A stretch of 59,097 nucleotides of DNA from Lutibacter sp. (GCA_030694935.1 JAUYUA010000033.1:1-59097), one strand, 5' to 3'. Shown: positions 33,078-41,345, counted from the first letter of the stretch. The notes: a model not told the origin generated them from the sequence alone. Program-made: numbers and translations.

Positions 33078-33318
33078 ATGTAAATCAGCGATAAACAAAA
33101 TCAGCGTAGATCTGCGATAAAAATCAGCGTAAATCAGCGAGAAATAAAAAAATATCTGAAAAACAAAAATCAATTTCAGTAATATAAAATTAAAAATTTC
33201 ACGCAGATCAGCGCAGATAAAAAGCGCAGATAACCGCAAATTTTATTAAACAGTTAAAACAAGATCTGCGTAAATCAGCGAAAGAAATCAGCGTAAATCT
33301 GCGAGAAATAAAAAATAT
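33078..33318. repeat. AATCAGCG / ATCTGCG repeat block 2
   Basis: Same composition as block 1: AATCAGCGATAAACAAAATCAGCG, ATCTGCG, then TTCACGCAGATCAGCGCAGATAAAAAGCGCAGATAACCGCAAATTTTATTAAACAG as centre, then GATCTGCGTAAATCAGCG and AATCTGCGAG. It directly precedes GxxExxY gene 2. Confidence 0.8.
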
Positions 33319-33346
33319 TATCTAATAAATAAGAATCAATTTAAGT

Positions 33347-33724
33347 ATGTCTGAAAACGAAATATCCTACCTAATAAGAGGCTGCATATTTAAAGTATAC
33401 AATGCTTTAGGTCCAGGATTATTGGAGTCGGCTTATGAAGCAGCACTGGCGTATGAATTGAGACAGGAAAACTTAATTGTAGTTTGCCAACTGGGATTGC
33501 CTTTTCAATATGAAACCATAAAATTAGATATTGGATATAGAATTGACCTGATGGTGAATGACAAAGTGATTATCGAAGTTAAGTCAGTAGAAAACTTAAC
33601 GGATGTTCATTACAAACAAGTAGTCACTTATTTAAAGTTATCAGAAAAAAAATTAGGATTATTAATCAATTTCAATACATCAAAAATTGATGAGTCCATT
33701 AAACGAATTGTGAATAATCTTTAA
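33347..33724 (+). CDS. GxxExxY protein (PDDEXK_3-like), second copy
   Basis: 125 residues: EISYLIRGCIFKVYNALGPGLLESAYEAALAYELRQENL has the GxxExxY motif (GLLESAY); GYRIDLMVNDKVIIEVKSVENL gives the D...E-x-K core; VVTYLKLSEKKLGLLINFNTS closes the domain. It is only moderately similar to the copy at 13244. It lies between fnlB and fnlC and is enclosed by repeat blocks 2 and 3. Nuclease activity is predicted from fold only. Confidence 0.9.
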   Translation: MSENEISYLIRGCIFKVYNALGPGLLESAYEAALAYELRQENLIVVCQLGLPFQYETIKLDIGYRIDLMVNDKVIIEVKSVENLTDVHYKQVVTYLKLSEKKLGLLINFNTSKIDESIKRIVNNL

Positions 33725-33734
33725 GTAAATTTGC

Positions 33735-33955
33735 AAGAAATATGATCAGCGTAAATCTGCCAAAAAAATCAGCGTAAATCAGCGAGAAAAAATACAATCT
33801 CGCTAAAAAATAACCAATCACCAATCATCGGCTATGAATGTTTCACGCAGATGAACGCAGATAAAAAAGCAGATTACCGCAAATAGTTTAAAACAAAATC
33901 AGCGCAAATCCGCGAAGCAAAATCCGCGTAAATCTGCGAGAAATAAAACACAATA
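33735..33955. repeat. AATCAGCG / ATCTGCG repeat block 3
   Basis: GATCAGCGTAAATCTGCC, AATCAGCGTAAATCAGCGAG, TTTCACGCAGATGAACGCAGATAAAA, GCAGATTACCGCAAATAG, AATCAGCGCAAATCCGCG, AATCCGCGTAAATCTGCGAG. It follows GxxExxY gene 2, so that gene has the same block order on both sides. fnlC starts shortly after. Confidence 0.8.
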
Positions 33956-33976
33956 GCAGCAAGAAATCAACAAACC

Positions 33977-35113
33977 ATGAAAAAACTAAAAGTCCTTACC
34001 GTAGTTGGAACACGTCCGGAAATCATCCGGCTTTCCAGAGTGATTTTAAAATTAGACGCAACCGAAAGTATAGAACACATTTTAGTGCATACAGGCCAAA
34101 ATTACGACTACGAATTAAACGAAGTATTCTTCAAAGATTTAGGTCTTAGAAAACCTGACTATTTTTTGAATGCCGCAGGAGGCAATGCCACCACAACCGC
34201 AGGCCAAATACTCATAAATATCGATCCCGTATTGGAATCTGTAAATCCTGATGCCTTTTTGGTATTGGGCGATACCAATTCTTGTTTGTGTGCAATAGCG
34301 GCAAAAAAGAGGAAAATTCCTATTTTTCATATGGAAGCAGGAAACCGATGTTTTGACCAACGGGTACCTGAAGAAACCAACAGAAAAATAGTGGATCACA
34401 TTAGTGACATCAATATGACCTACAGTGATATTGCAAGAGAGTATTTGTTGCGTGAAGGCTTGCAGGCCGACAGGATCATAAAAACGGGCTCTCCCATTTA
34501 TGAAGTGGTGGCTGAATACAGCAAACAAATTGACGATTCAACCGTTTTGGCGACATTGGGATTACAAAAAGAAAACTATTTTCTGGTTTCTGCGCATCGG
34601 GAAGAAAACATCAATTCCAATAATTTTATAAAGCTGGTCGAAAGTTTGAATGCCATTGCGGAAAAGTATAAGTTGCCAATTATTGTTTCAACACATCCGC
34701 GCACAAGAAATAAAATCAATGAAACAGGGGTTAAATTTAATGACCTGATTCAATTAATGAAACCTTTGGGTTTTCACGACTACAATCATTTGCAAAAAAA
34801 CGCAAAAGTGGTGCTGTCTGACAGCGGTACCATCTCCGAAGAATCATCTATTATGAATTTTCCGGCATTAAATATCCGGGAAGCCCATGAACGTCCTGAA
34901 GCTATGGAAGAAGCATCCGTAATGATGGTGGGGTTAAACCCGGAACGCATTATGCAGGCTTTGGAAATACTAAATACACAAAAAAGGGGTGACCAAAGAA
35001 CCTTGCGTCCGGTGGCCGATTATTCTATGCCAAATGTAAGCGATAAGGTGGTTCGCATTATTTTGAGTTATACCGATTATGTGAAACGTGTGGTTTGGAG
35101 TGAAATAAATTAA
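33977..35113 (+). CDS. fnlC: Non-hydrolysing UDP-GlcNAc 2-epimerase type (FnlC/CapG/WbjD)
   Basis: 378 residues, GT-B-like epimerase fold. GTRPEIIRLSRV (11-22), LVHTGQNYDYELNEVFFKDL, FLVLGDTNSCLCAIAAKK, FHMEAGNRCFDQRVPEETNRKIVDHISD and SDSGTISEESS are all WecB-family signatures. Within the fnlABC set it performs the final C2 epimerisation giving UDP-L-FucNAc. The GNRCFDQRVPEE string distinguishes FnlC/CapG from WecB (GLR..D...PEE). Confidence 0.92.
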   Translation: MKKLKVLTVVGTRPEIIRLSRVILKLDATESIEHILVHTGQNYDYELNEVFFKDLGLRKPDYFLNAAGGNATTTAGQILINIDPVLESVNPDAFLVLGDTNSCLCAIAAKKRKIPIFHMEAGNRCFDQRVPEETNRKIVDHISDINMTYSDIAREYLLREGLQADRIIKTGSPIYEVVAEYSKQIDDSTVLATLGLQKENYFLVSAHREENINSNNFIKLVESLNAIAEKYKLPIIVSTHPRTRNKINETGVKFNDLIQLMKPLGFHDYNHLQKNAKVVLSDSGTISEESSIMNFPALNIREAHERPEAMEEASVMMVGLNPERIMQALEILNTQKRGDQRTLRPVADYSMPNVSDKVVRIILSYTDYVKRVVWSEIN

Positions 35114-35122
35114 ATAGCGATT

Positions 35123-36331
35123 ATGAATATTCTTTTTTTGACCTTGGTTAAAATTAAATCGCTGTCTGAACGTGGAATTTATACAGATTTGCTTCGTAAA
35201 TTTAAAGAAGAGGGCAATGAAGTTTTTGTGGTAAGCCCTTCAGAGCGCAGAGACAAAAAAAGCACCTTTCTGTCAAAGGATGAAGGGGTGAGCATTTTGA
35301 ATGTCCGCACTTTTAACCTGCAAAAAACCAATATTGTAGAAAAAGGTATTGGAACTTTAGCGATTGAATTTCAGTATTTAAATGCCATTAAAAAGCATTT
35401 TTCAACCGTTAAATTTGATTTGGTATTGTATTCAACACCACCCATTACTTTTTCAAAAGTGATTTCATTTGTTAAAAAACGTGACAATGCCTATGCGTAT
35501 TTGTTGCTGAAAGACATTTTTCCGCAGAATGCAGTGGATATGAAAATGTTAAAAAAAGGAGGTGCTTTGCATAAAATGTTTCTGAAAAAGGAGCGCAGAT
35601 TGTATGCGCTTTCTGATACTATCGGCTGTATGTCTGAAGCCAACAGGAAGTATGTGATAACCCACAATCCAACCATTGAACCCAAAAAAGTAGAAATAAA
35701 TCCCAATTCTATTTCAGCAATAACCAACATTCAAACCTTAGGAGAAAATCAAAGCATAAAAGCCAAGTACGGACTGCCATTAGATAAAAAAGTTTTTGTT
35801 TATGGCGGTAATTTGGGGAAACCACAGGGTTTAGATTTTTTATTGGAAACCATCACGGCAACAACAAACTCCAAAGTATTTTTTTTAGTGGTGGGCTCTG
35901 GCACGGAATATAACCGAATTTATAAATGGTTTCAAACCAACCAACCCAAAAATGCAAAATTGCTGGCTGGTCTGCCAAAACAGGATTATGACCTGCTTTT
36001 AAATGCCTGCGATGTGGGGCTGATTTTTTTGCATAAAGATTTTACAATTCCTAATTTCCCGTCAAGGTTGTTGTCATATTTGGAAATGAGAATGCCCGTG
36101 ATCGCCGCTACGGATGTTCATACCGATATTGGAAGTGTGATTGAAAAAAATAAATGTGGCTTTAGGGTTGAATCGGGCGATATTGAGGGCATGAAATCAG
36201 CAATTGACATAATTTGCGATGATAATAATCAATATGATGTGATGAAAGAAAATGCCTGGAATTTACTGCAAAGGGAATATGACGTAAAATACTCCTACAA
36301 TCTCATAAACGATAAATTGATAAATGTATAA
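35123..36331 (+). CDS. WbuB-like GT4 glycosyltransferase (probable L-FucNAc transferase)
   Basis: 402 residues, GT-B. N-terminal VKIKSLSERGIYTDLLRKFKEEGNEVFVVSP, middle YSTPPITFSKVISFVKKRDNAYAYLLLKDIFPQNAVDM (the LKDIFPQ.AVD motif is characteristic of WbuB), C-terminal YGGNLGKPQGLDFLLE, FLVVGSGTEYN and FPSRLLSYLEMRMPVIAATD. Direct proximity to fnlC suggests it transfers L-FucNAc. Its stop overlaps the next, broken, sugar transferase frame by 8 bp. Confidence 0.88.
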   Translation: MNILFLTLVKIKSLSERGIYTDLLRKFKEEGNEVFVVSPSERRDKKSTFLSKDEGVSILNVRTFNLQKTNIVEKGIGTLAIEFQYLNAIKKHFSTVKFDLVLYSTPPITFSKVISFVKKRDNAYAYLLLKDIFPQNAVDMKMLKKGGALHKMFLKKERRLYALSDTIGCMSEANRKYVITHNPTIEPKKVEINPNSISAITNIQTLGENQSIKAKYGLPLDKKVFVYGGNLGKPQGLDFLLETITATTNSKVFFLVVGSGTEYNRIYKWFQTNQPKNAKLLAGLPKQDYDLLLNACDVGLIFLHKDFTIPNFPSRLLSYLEMRMPVIAATDVHTDIGSVIEKNKCGFRVESGDIEGMKSAIDIICDDNNQYDVMKENAWNLLQREYDVKYSYNLINDKLINV

Positions 36332-36512
36332 TCCCTACATAAAAAGAATATTGGATTTTAGCATAGCACTCTTAGGCTTACTCATCTTAAATCCATTATT
36401 GCTGTTGGTAATCGTAGGTTTAACGTTCGCCAACAACGGCAAACCATTTTTTTTCAGCTACGCCCGGGTAAGGATGGCAAGATGCTCGAAATTAAAGTTT
36501 TACTGGGAATAA
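36324..36512 (+). pseudogene. Initiating sugar transferase 5' fragment 1
   Basis: Starts [43 protein letters not shown], the membrane anchor of a PglC-like phosphoglycosyltransferase, nearly the same as the intact protein at 38769. In the T-run after KP the frame slips: the continuing frame is [13 protein letters not shown], then homology ends. The catalytic half is absent. WbuB overlap suggests this was once the natural next gene. It ends 8 bp before the hicA remnant. Confidence 0.9.
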
Positions 36513-36520
36513 TTCCCACC

Positions 36521-36750
36521 CTAAATCCAATCTAGAAAATCTTTTTTTGACAATCCTAACTGTTTTAGAGCATTTTTAATGATAAATTCTGCACTGGATC
36601 AACGTGTGTTTGAACCGTGATGGGTCTTAATAAATCAACTCTGGACCAATGTTCGTGACCCCCTGAGGTTCTGTTGCAAACACATCCTTGATCTTTTAAG
36701 AAATCACGATATAATTTTAGGGGAATATTTCTTAAATGTTTTGCGGTCAT
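36521..36750 (-). pseudogene. hicA: HicA-type toxin with frameshift
   Basis: The open part encodes KHLRNIPLKLYRDFLKDQGCVCNRTSGGHEHWSR and PITVQTHVDPV (the GGHxxW.. HicA-type catalytic His region). At about 36590 one base appears lost: the correct frame continues EFIIKNALKQLGLSKKDFLDWI and a stop at 36521-36523. HicA is a small dsRBD-like mRNA interferase. The toxin is probably inactive while its antitoxin is intact. A read-through or sequencing artefact cannot be excluded. Confidence 0.8.
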
Positions 36751-36755
36751 AAAAG

Positions 36756-37139
36756 TTAATAAGCAAATTCAATGTCCTCTCTTGAAACCTTATAACTTTT
36801 GCTGTTCACAATTTCATTATATAATGGATTTAAAGTAACCAAATCTGAATCTTTTGGAGGATTAAATTTTGGTTTGCTTTTAGTGCCTTTAATTGCCCAA
36901 CCTAAATCTTTAAGAACCTTATCTAAAGTTTTTTTATTTGTGGTATAGCGAAAAAATTCTTGAAGCGCTATGGTAAAAGACTCTTTTGCTTCTGATTGGC
37001 TGTAACCGTATCCGCTCAAATCTAAGGCAGGTGAATAAATGATAATCGCGTTATCTTCTTCAAATTCAATCAATGAAAGTCCTACTTGATACTTTTTATT
37101 GGTAAAACCTAAATCGGCAGATAAATGTAAATTAGACAT
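36756..37139 (-). CDS. hicB: HicB-like antitoxin
   Basis: 127 residues. YQVGLSLIEFEEDNAIIIYSPALDLSGYGYSQSEAKESFTIALQEFFRY is the partial-RNase-H HicB fold (..YSPALDLSGYG...EA.E.) and the C-terminal part is a variable extension. It precedes hicA on the minus strand by 5 bp, the HicB-first order found in some loci. The pair is the only minus-strand insertion in the polysaccharide locus. Confidence 0.82.
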   Translation of the reverse strand: MSNLHLSADLGFTNKKYQVGLSLIEFEEDNAIIIYSPALDLSGYGYSQSEAKESFTIALQEFFRYTTNKKTLDKVLKDLGWAIKGTKSKPKFNPPKDSDLVTLNPLYNEIVNSKSYKVSREDIEFAY

Positions 37140-37372
37140 GATAACAAACTGAATTAATGGTTCAAATATAGTTAATATTAAAAACTATTGCTAATATTGA
37201 ATCTAAATAATGTCCAAAGCTATGCCAAATTCAAGATGTTTTCTTATAAATAAACGTTAAATCATCCCGAAAATTAGGGGGAAACTGTTATACGCCATTG
37301 TAAATATGGAAACAAATGAATTATCAATTAAAAAAATAAAAGCTACTTTCGCACCTATCAAAGCAACAATCA

Positions 37373-37570
37373 GTGTATAAAAAACACCTCAAAAGAACCA
37401 TATACCTCATCGGCGCCTTCACAGGCTTGTTGCTTTAAAGTCCGATTTTCCTAATAGTTACTTTTGGTTTAGCGATTGCCAACAATGGCAAACCCTTCTT
37501 TTTTCAGCTTCGCCCCGGTAAAAATGGTGAAATATTCAAGATTGTGAAGTTCAAAGAAATAATGCTTTAA
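37373..37570 (+). pseudogene. Initiating sugar transferase 5' fragment 2
   Basis: From a GTG: YKKHLKRTIYLIGAFTGLLL, an in-frame stop at 37436-37438, then [43 protein letters not shown] and stop. The second half is colinear with residues of the intact enzyme up to KIVKFK(TM), where identity ends. The preceding 37140-37372 interval carries no gene. Its end adjoins the palindromic promoter of the next ATPase gene. Confidence 0.88.
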
Positions 37571-37576
37571 AAAACC

Positions 37577-37617
37577 TTACAATTATGGAATTTAATTCCA
37601 CAATTGTAATATATTTG
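37577..37617 (+). promoter_or_regulatory. 33-bp palindrome overlapping a -7 element
   Basis: TTACAATTATGGAATT-T-AATTCCACAATTGTAA (37577-37609) is an inverted repeat with one mismatch in 16 bp per arm. It abuts a perfect -7 element TATATTTG (37610-37617), only 4 bp before the ATG at 37622. The transcript would be leaderless or nearly so. A dimeric repressor at this site would block the promoter. Confidence 0.7.
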
Positions 37618-37621
37618 TGCA

Positions 37622-38785
37622 ATGATACAAAGAGAAGCAGAAAATACCATACGCGCTTTAGCCGCTCAGTTTAGGGCGGTAGCGGTAGTTGGCCCAAGGC
37701 AATCGGGGAAAACAACCTTAGTTCGGCATATTTTCAAAGATAAAGCATACGTCAATTTTGAAAATCCGGATGTACGCTTGTATGCCATAGAAGATCCAAG
37801 AGGATTTTTGGCCAATTACCCTAATGGCGCAGTATTAGATGAGGCGCAAAGAGTTCCTGAATTATTTTCTTACTTACAGCAAATATTAGATGAAGCGGCC
37901 ACCAACGGAATGTTTATTATTACGGGATCAAACAATTTTTTGTTGCAGGAAAATATTTCGCAAAGTTTGGCGGGCAGGGTTGGTTATCTTAATTTATTGC
38001 CCTTAACGATCAATGAAATAAATGAAAAAGAAACCAGCAGCAACGAAATCATTTTTAAGGGCTGTTACCCTTCCTTGTATAATAACCCTATAGACATAGC
38101 GCTTTGGTATTCGAATTATATAAGAACTTATATTGAACGTGATGTTCGCTTAATAAAAAACATTGCCAACTTAATAGCTTTTGAACGGTTTATTAAGCTT
38201 TGCGCCGGAAGAATAGGGCAGTTATTAAATATGAACAGCCTGGCCGTGGAAGTTGGGGTTGACACAAAAACAATTAGCGCCTGGATTGGGGTTTTAGAAA
38301 CAAGTTTTGTGCTATTCCGTTTGCAGCCACACCATAAAAATTTTAACAAGAGATTGGTTAAAATGCCTAAACTTTATTTTTATGATACAGGCCTGGCAGC
38401 CTCATTGTTAGGGATTCAAAACAGCAATCAATTGGAGTTGCATCCTTTTAGGGGAGCACTTTTTGAAAATATGGTTATTGTTGATTTTCTTAAAAACAGA
38501 TTTAATAAGGCAAAACCAAACAATCTTTATTTCTGGAGAGACAACACTGGCAATGAAATTGATTTGCTTATGGATAATGGCACAGAAATTATTCCCATTG
38601 AAATTAAATCGGGGCAAACAATAACCAACGATTATTTTAAAAGCATACTGTATTGGAACAAATTGGCTAAAACAATTGGTGGCTATGTAATTTATGGCGG
38701 TAAAACCCTACAAAAAAGAAGCAATGCCATAACGGTAATGCCCTATTATCTTATGAATGCGCCAGGATATGAATTTGTATCGTAA
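37622..38785 (+). CDS. AAA_14 ATPase with DUF4143 domain
   Basis: 387 residues. Walker [10 protein letters not shown] (24-32), Walker [13 protein letters not shown] (70-81), sensor ITGSNNFL; the C-terminal DUF4143 region has [56 protein letters not shown], a D...E-x-K nuclease-like site. These proteins are common, mobile and functionally obscure. The N-terminus [10 protein letters not shown] is typical of the family and fits the near-leaderless start. Its 3' end overlaps the intact sugar transferase start by 17 bp. Confidence 0.88.
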   Translation: MIQREAENTIRALAAQFRAVAVVGPRQSGKTTLVRHIFKDKAYVNFENPDVRLYAIEDPRGFLANYPNGAVLDEAQRVPELFSYLQQILDEAATNGMFIITGSNNFLLQENISQSLAGRVGYLNLLPLTINEINEKETSSNEIIFKGCYPSLYNNPIDIALWYSNYIRTYIERDVRLIKNIANLIAFERFIKLCAGRIGQLLNMNSLAVEVGVDTKTISAWIGVLETSFVLFRLQPHHKNFNKRLVKMPKLYFYDTGLAASLLGIQNSNQLELHPFRGALFENMVIVDFLKNRFNKAKPNNLYFWRDNTGNEIDLLMDNGTEIIPIEIKSGQTITNDYFKSILYWNKLAKTIGGYVIYGGKTLQKRSNAITVMPYYLMNAPGYEFVS

Positions 38786-39380
38786 CTTTTTCAAAAGAAT
38801 ACTGGATTTTACCATAGCACTCTTAGGCTTACACATTTTAAGTCCGTTGTTGTTATTGGTAATGGTAGGTTTAACCATCGCCAACAACGGCAAACCCTTC
38901 TTTTTTCAGCTGCGTCCAGGTAAGGATGGAAAAATTTTCAAGATTGTGAAGTTCAAAACGATGAACGATAAAAAAGACCACGAAGGCAATTTATTGCCCG
39001 ATGCAAAACGATTGACAAAAATAGGCAGTTTTGTGCGTAAAACTTCACTGGACGAATTGCCTCAACTGTTCAATGTGCTAAAAGGCGATATGAGTTTGAT
39101 TGGTCCACGGCCTTTATTACCGGAATATTTGCCCTTATACAGCAAAGAACAAAACCGCCGCCACAAAGTAAAACCGGGAATCACCGGCTGGGCACAGGTA
39201 AATGGACGCAATGCCATAAGTTGGGAAGATAAGTTTAAGTATGATGTGTGGTATGTAAACAATGTTAGTTTTTTGGTAGATATGAGAATACTATTTTTAA
39301 CAATCAAAAAGGTGCTGGTTAGCGAAGGAATAAATTCGGAAACTGCCGCTACTATGGAGTATTTTGAGGGAGATAGCTGA
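38769..39380 (+). CDS. Initiating sugar-phosphate transferase, PglC-like (intact)
   Basis: 203 residues from the ATG before [13 protein letters not shown] (a 38757 ATG adds four residues from the ATPase frame). A single N-terminal re-entrant membrane anchor ([20 protein letters not shown]), then [83 protein letters not shown]. This is the small monotopic phosphoglycosyltransferase group that puts the first sugar phosphate on undecaprenyl phosphate. Three broken pieces of the same gene surround it. Confidence 0.92.
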   Translation: MNLYRNFFKRILDFTIALLGLHILSPLLLLVMVGLTIANNGKPFFFQLRPGKDGKIFKIVKFKTMNDKKDHEGNLLPDAKRLTKIGSFVRKTSLDELPQLFNVLKGDMSLIGPRPLLPEYLPLYSKEQNRRHKVKPGITGWAQVNGRNAISWEDKFKYDVWYVNNVSFLVDMRILFLTIKKVLVSEGINSETAATMEYFEGDS

Positions 39381-39478
39381 ATTGTAGCGGGTTAAATAAA
39401 AGTAAACCTACAGTAAATGAATAAAAAAACAATTGTTATCTTTATAAAAAAATATTTTTCATCTAAATATCAATTATT

Positions 39479-39694
39479 ATGGCCGAAATAAATGCAAATG
39501 ACCTTAGAAAAGCCCAAAAAAAAGCAAGCCTAAAAGTTGTTAAACTAAATGAAGCCTTGGGACTTACCTATTATGTAGTACGCAACAACAATCTTATCGC
39601 CATCAAAAATGGAGAATCGAAAGTAATAAGAAAAGCGCAATTTGGCTCTAGAACTGTAAAAGTGAAGCGTATTAAACTTAAAAATGAGCAGTAA
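39479..39694 (+). CDS. Small basic protein, putative partner of the zeta-like kinase
   Basis: 71 residues: AEINANDLRKAQKKASLKVVKLNEALGLTYYVVRNNNLIAIKNGESKVIRKAQFGSRTVKVKRIKLKNEQ in character, i.e. Lys-rich with a helical start and strand-rich middle. It overlaps the downstream kinase gene by 11 bp, the usual antitoxin-toxin layout. I do not recognise the family and find no DNA-binding motif. Antitoxin role is inferred from context. Confidence 0.65.
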   Translation: MAEINANDLRKAQKKASLKVVKLNEALGLTYYVVRNNNLIAIKNGESKVIRKAQFGSRTVKVKRIKLKNEQ

Positions 39695-40406
39695 AAAATT
39701 CAGGATGTTCGCCGGCCCAAATGGCTCAGGCAAATCTACCTTGATTCATGAAATCGGATTACAATTTAATTTAGGTTACCGCATAAATGCCGATGATATT
39801 GAATCGGATTTAAACACAAAACATTATATTGATTGTTCCACTTTATTCCCAAGATTACTTTCCCAAATTGAATGGCGAAATTTTTTGGAAGAAAATAAAG
39901 GAGATTCCAGATTTCAGTCAAATAATTTCCAGGGAATTTCCATTCGCAACAATTATCTTATTTCGGCTCAAAAAATAAATAGCTACCAAGCCGCTTTGAT
40001 AGCCGGATTTTTTAGAGAAAAATTATGCCTCGAAAACCATACTTTTTCATTTGAAACCGTGATGTCGCACAAATCAAAGCTCGATTTTATGCAAAAGGCA
40101 AAAGAGCATGGTTTTAAAGTTTATCTGTATTTTATTTGCACACAAGATCCTGAAATAAACAAACAGCGGGTTAAAAACAGAAGCATAAAAGGGGGTCATA
40201 ATGTGCCCGAAAACAAGGTGGAAGAACGCTATTTTCGTTCATTGGAATTGCTAAGCGAAGCTTTTCTAATTGCCGATAGGACTTTTATATTAGACAGTTC
40301 AAATAAAAATCGCGATGTGATTATCGAAAAAAAAGACAATGAAATCATTGTTCATCAACAATATGTTCCGGAATGGATTGGTTTGTATGTGTTGGATAAA
40401 TTATAA
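39684..40406 (+). CDS. Zeta toxin-like P-loop kinase
   Basis: 240 residues. Walker A GPNGSGKST (11-19) after KKFRMFA, RINADDIESDL, a substrate-side SFETVMSHKSKLDFMQKAKEHGFKVYLYFICT, and RVKNRSIKGGHNVPENKVEERYFRSLELL. This fits the zeta-toxin/AAA_33 kinases that phosphorylate UDP-GlcNAc precursors. The locus consumes UDP-GlcNAc, a curious coincidence. Intact, and situated between the whole sugar transferase gene and a fragment of its 3' end. Confidence 0.85.
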   Translation: MSSKKFRMFAGPNGSGKSTLIHEIGLQFNLGYRINADDIESDLNTKHYIDCSTLFPRLLSQIEWRNFLEENKGDSRFQSNNFQGISIRNNYLISAQKINSYQAALIAGFFREKLCLENHTFSFETVMSHKSKLDFMQKAKEHGFKVYLYFICTQDPEINKQRVKNRSIKGGHNVPENKVEERYFRSLELLSEAFLIADRTFILDSSNKNRDVIIEKKDNEIIVHQQYVPEWIGLYVLDKL

Positions 40407-40407
40407 A

Positions 40408-40530
40408 ATGCCGGATTTGAGTTTTTTGGTAGATTTGAAAATACTATTTTTAACAATTAAAAAGGTGCTGGGCTGTGAATACATTTCTTCAAAAACATCC
40501 CTCACTATGGAAAAATTTAAAGGGGAATAA
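40408..40530 (+). pseudogene. Initiating sugar transferase 3' fragment
   Basis: Encodes [37 protein letters not shown] to a stop, equivalent to the last ~38 residues of the 38769 protein ([36 protein letters not shown]). DNA identity is high over the first 70 bp. It starts 1 bp after the kinase stop codon and ends 1 bp before pglD. Probably the 3' end of the resident allele, left when a module entered. Confidence 0.92.
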
Positions 40531-40531
40531 G

Positions 40532-41137
40532 ATGTATATTTTTGGAGCGAGTGGCCATGGAAAAGTAATTGCAAGTATTTTGCTGGCTAAAAAAAGAAAT
40601 TTGAAAGGTTTTATAGATGACAATCCAAAAGCATCTGAACTTATGGGATTGCCTGTATATCATTCCTCAGAAATTAAAAACATTGCTGTAGAAAAAGTCA
40701 TCATCGCTATAGGAGACAATAGCATACGAAAACAGATTGCAGAAAATTTTAATGCCAATTTTTTTAGCGTAATTCACCCATCTGCGGCGCTTTGCGAAAA
40801 TATAAAAATAAACAAAGGAACAGTCGTTTTTCCAAATGCGGTAATCAATGTTGATACGGTGATAGGCGCTCATGTAATTATCAATTCAGGAGCCATTATA
40901 GAACATGACTGCATCTTAGAAGATTTTGTGCATATTTCTCCAAATGCGGCTATTGCAGGCGGCGTAAAAATTGGAGAAGGCACGCATATTGGCATTGGCG
41001 CCTGTGTAATTCCGGGCATCACCATTGGCAAATGGGCAACAATTGGCGCGGGAGCCATCATCATTAAAAACATCCCCGATTTTGCCGTTGTGGTGGGCAA
41101 TCCTGCCAAAATCATAAAATACAATGAGACGTTTTAG
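40532..41137 (+). CDS. PglD/NeuD-like sugar O/N-acetyltransferase
   Basis: 201 residues from ATG 40532 (an earlier in-frame ATG at 40475 lies in the sugar transferase fragment). N-terminal Rossmann-like domain YIFGASGHGKVIASIL...GFIDDN; C-terminal left-handed beta-helix of hexapeptides (VFPNAVINVDTVIGAHVIINSGAIIEHDCILEDFVHISPNAAIAGGVKIGEG), with catalytic His in IEHDC. It should acetylate an amino-sugar or sugar nucleotide. The aminotransferase (PglE/DegT) normally next to it is absent from the window. Confidence 0.88.
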   Translation: MYIFGASGHGKVIASILLAKKRNLKGFIDDNPKASELMGLPVYHSSEIKNIAVEKVIIAIGDNSIRKQIAENFNANFFSVIHPSAALCENIKINKGTVVFPNAVINVDTVIGAHVIINSGAIIEHDCILEDFVHISPNAAIAGGVKIGEGTHIGIGACVIPGITIGKWATIGAGAIIIKNIPDFAVVVGNPAKIIKYNETF

Positions 41138-41165
41138 GGTGTTAAGCTATTCAAACATCATTACG

Positions 41166-41345
41166 CTATTGTAAAAGTTTCTTAAAACCGCCGTCATTGC
41201 GATGGAGCAACGGCTTAAAAAGCCTTGGCGACTGCGGCAACCTGTTGAGAACTAACGCAATCCCATCAGAAAGTTGTTGAGAACTAACGCAATCTCATAA
41301 GAATTTGTTGTGAACTAACGCAGAGCCATTGGCAACCTGCTAAGA
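41166..41345 (+). repeat. TTGAGAACTAACGCAATC direct repeats, left block
   Basis: After AAAACCGCCGTCATTGCGATGG and AACGGCTTAAAAAGCC come four imperfect copies of (GCAACCT)GTTGAGAACTAACGCAATC. The block at 43412-43570 has the same order (AAAACCGACGTCATTGCGAG, then GAACTAACGAAAT copies) and the same orientation. The 41138-41482 gap has no gene. Confidence 0.75.

Noticed and set aside
31708-33955. Possible CRISPR-like arrays (regularly recurring AATCAGCG/ATCTGCG units)
   Set aside because: Units are short, degenerate, of variable spacing and without unique spacers of constant length; no cas genes are present.
40475-40531. Upstream ATG start for the PglD-like protein
   Set aside because: This stretch encodes the sugar transferase 3' fragment in another frame; the ATG at 40532 matches the family N-terminus (YIFGASGHGK).
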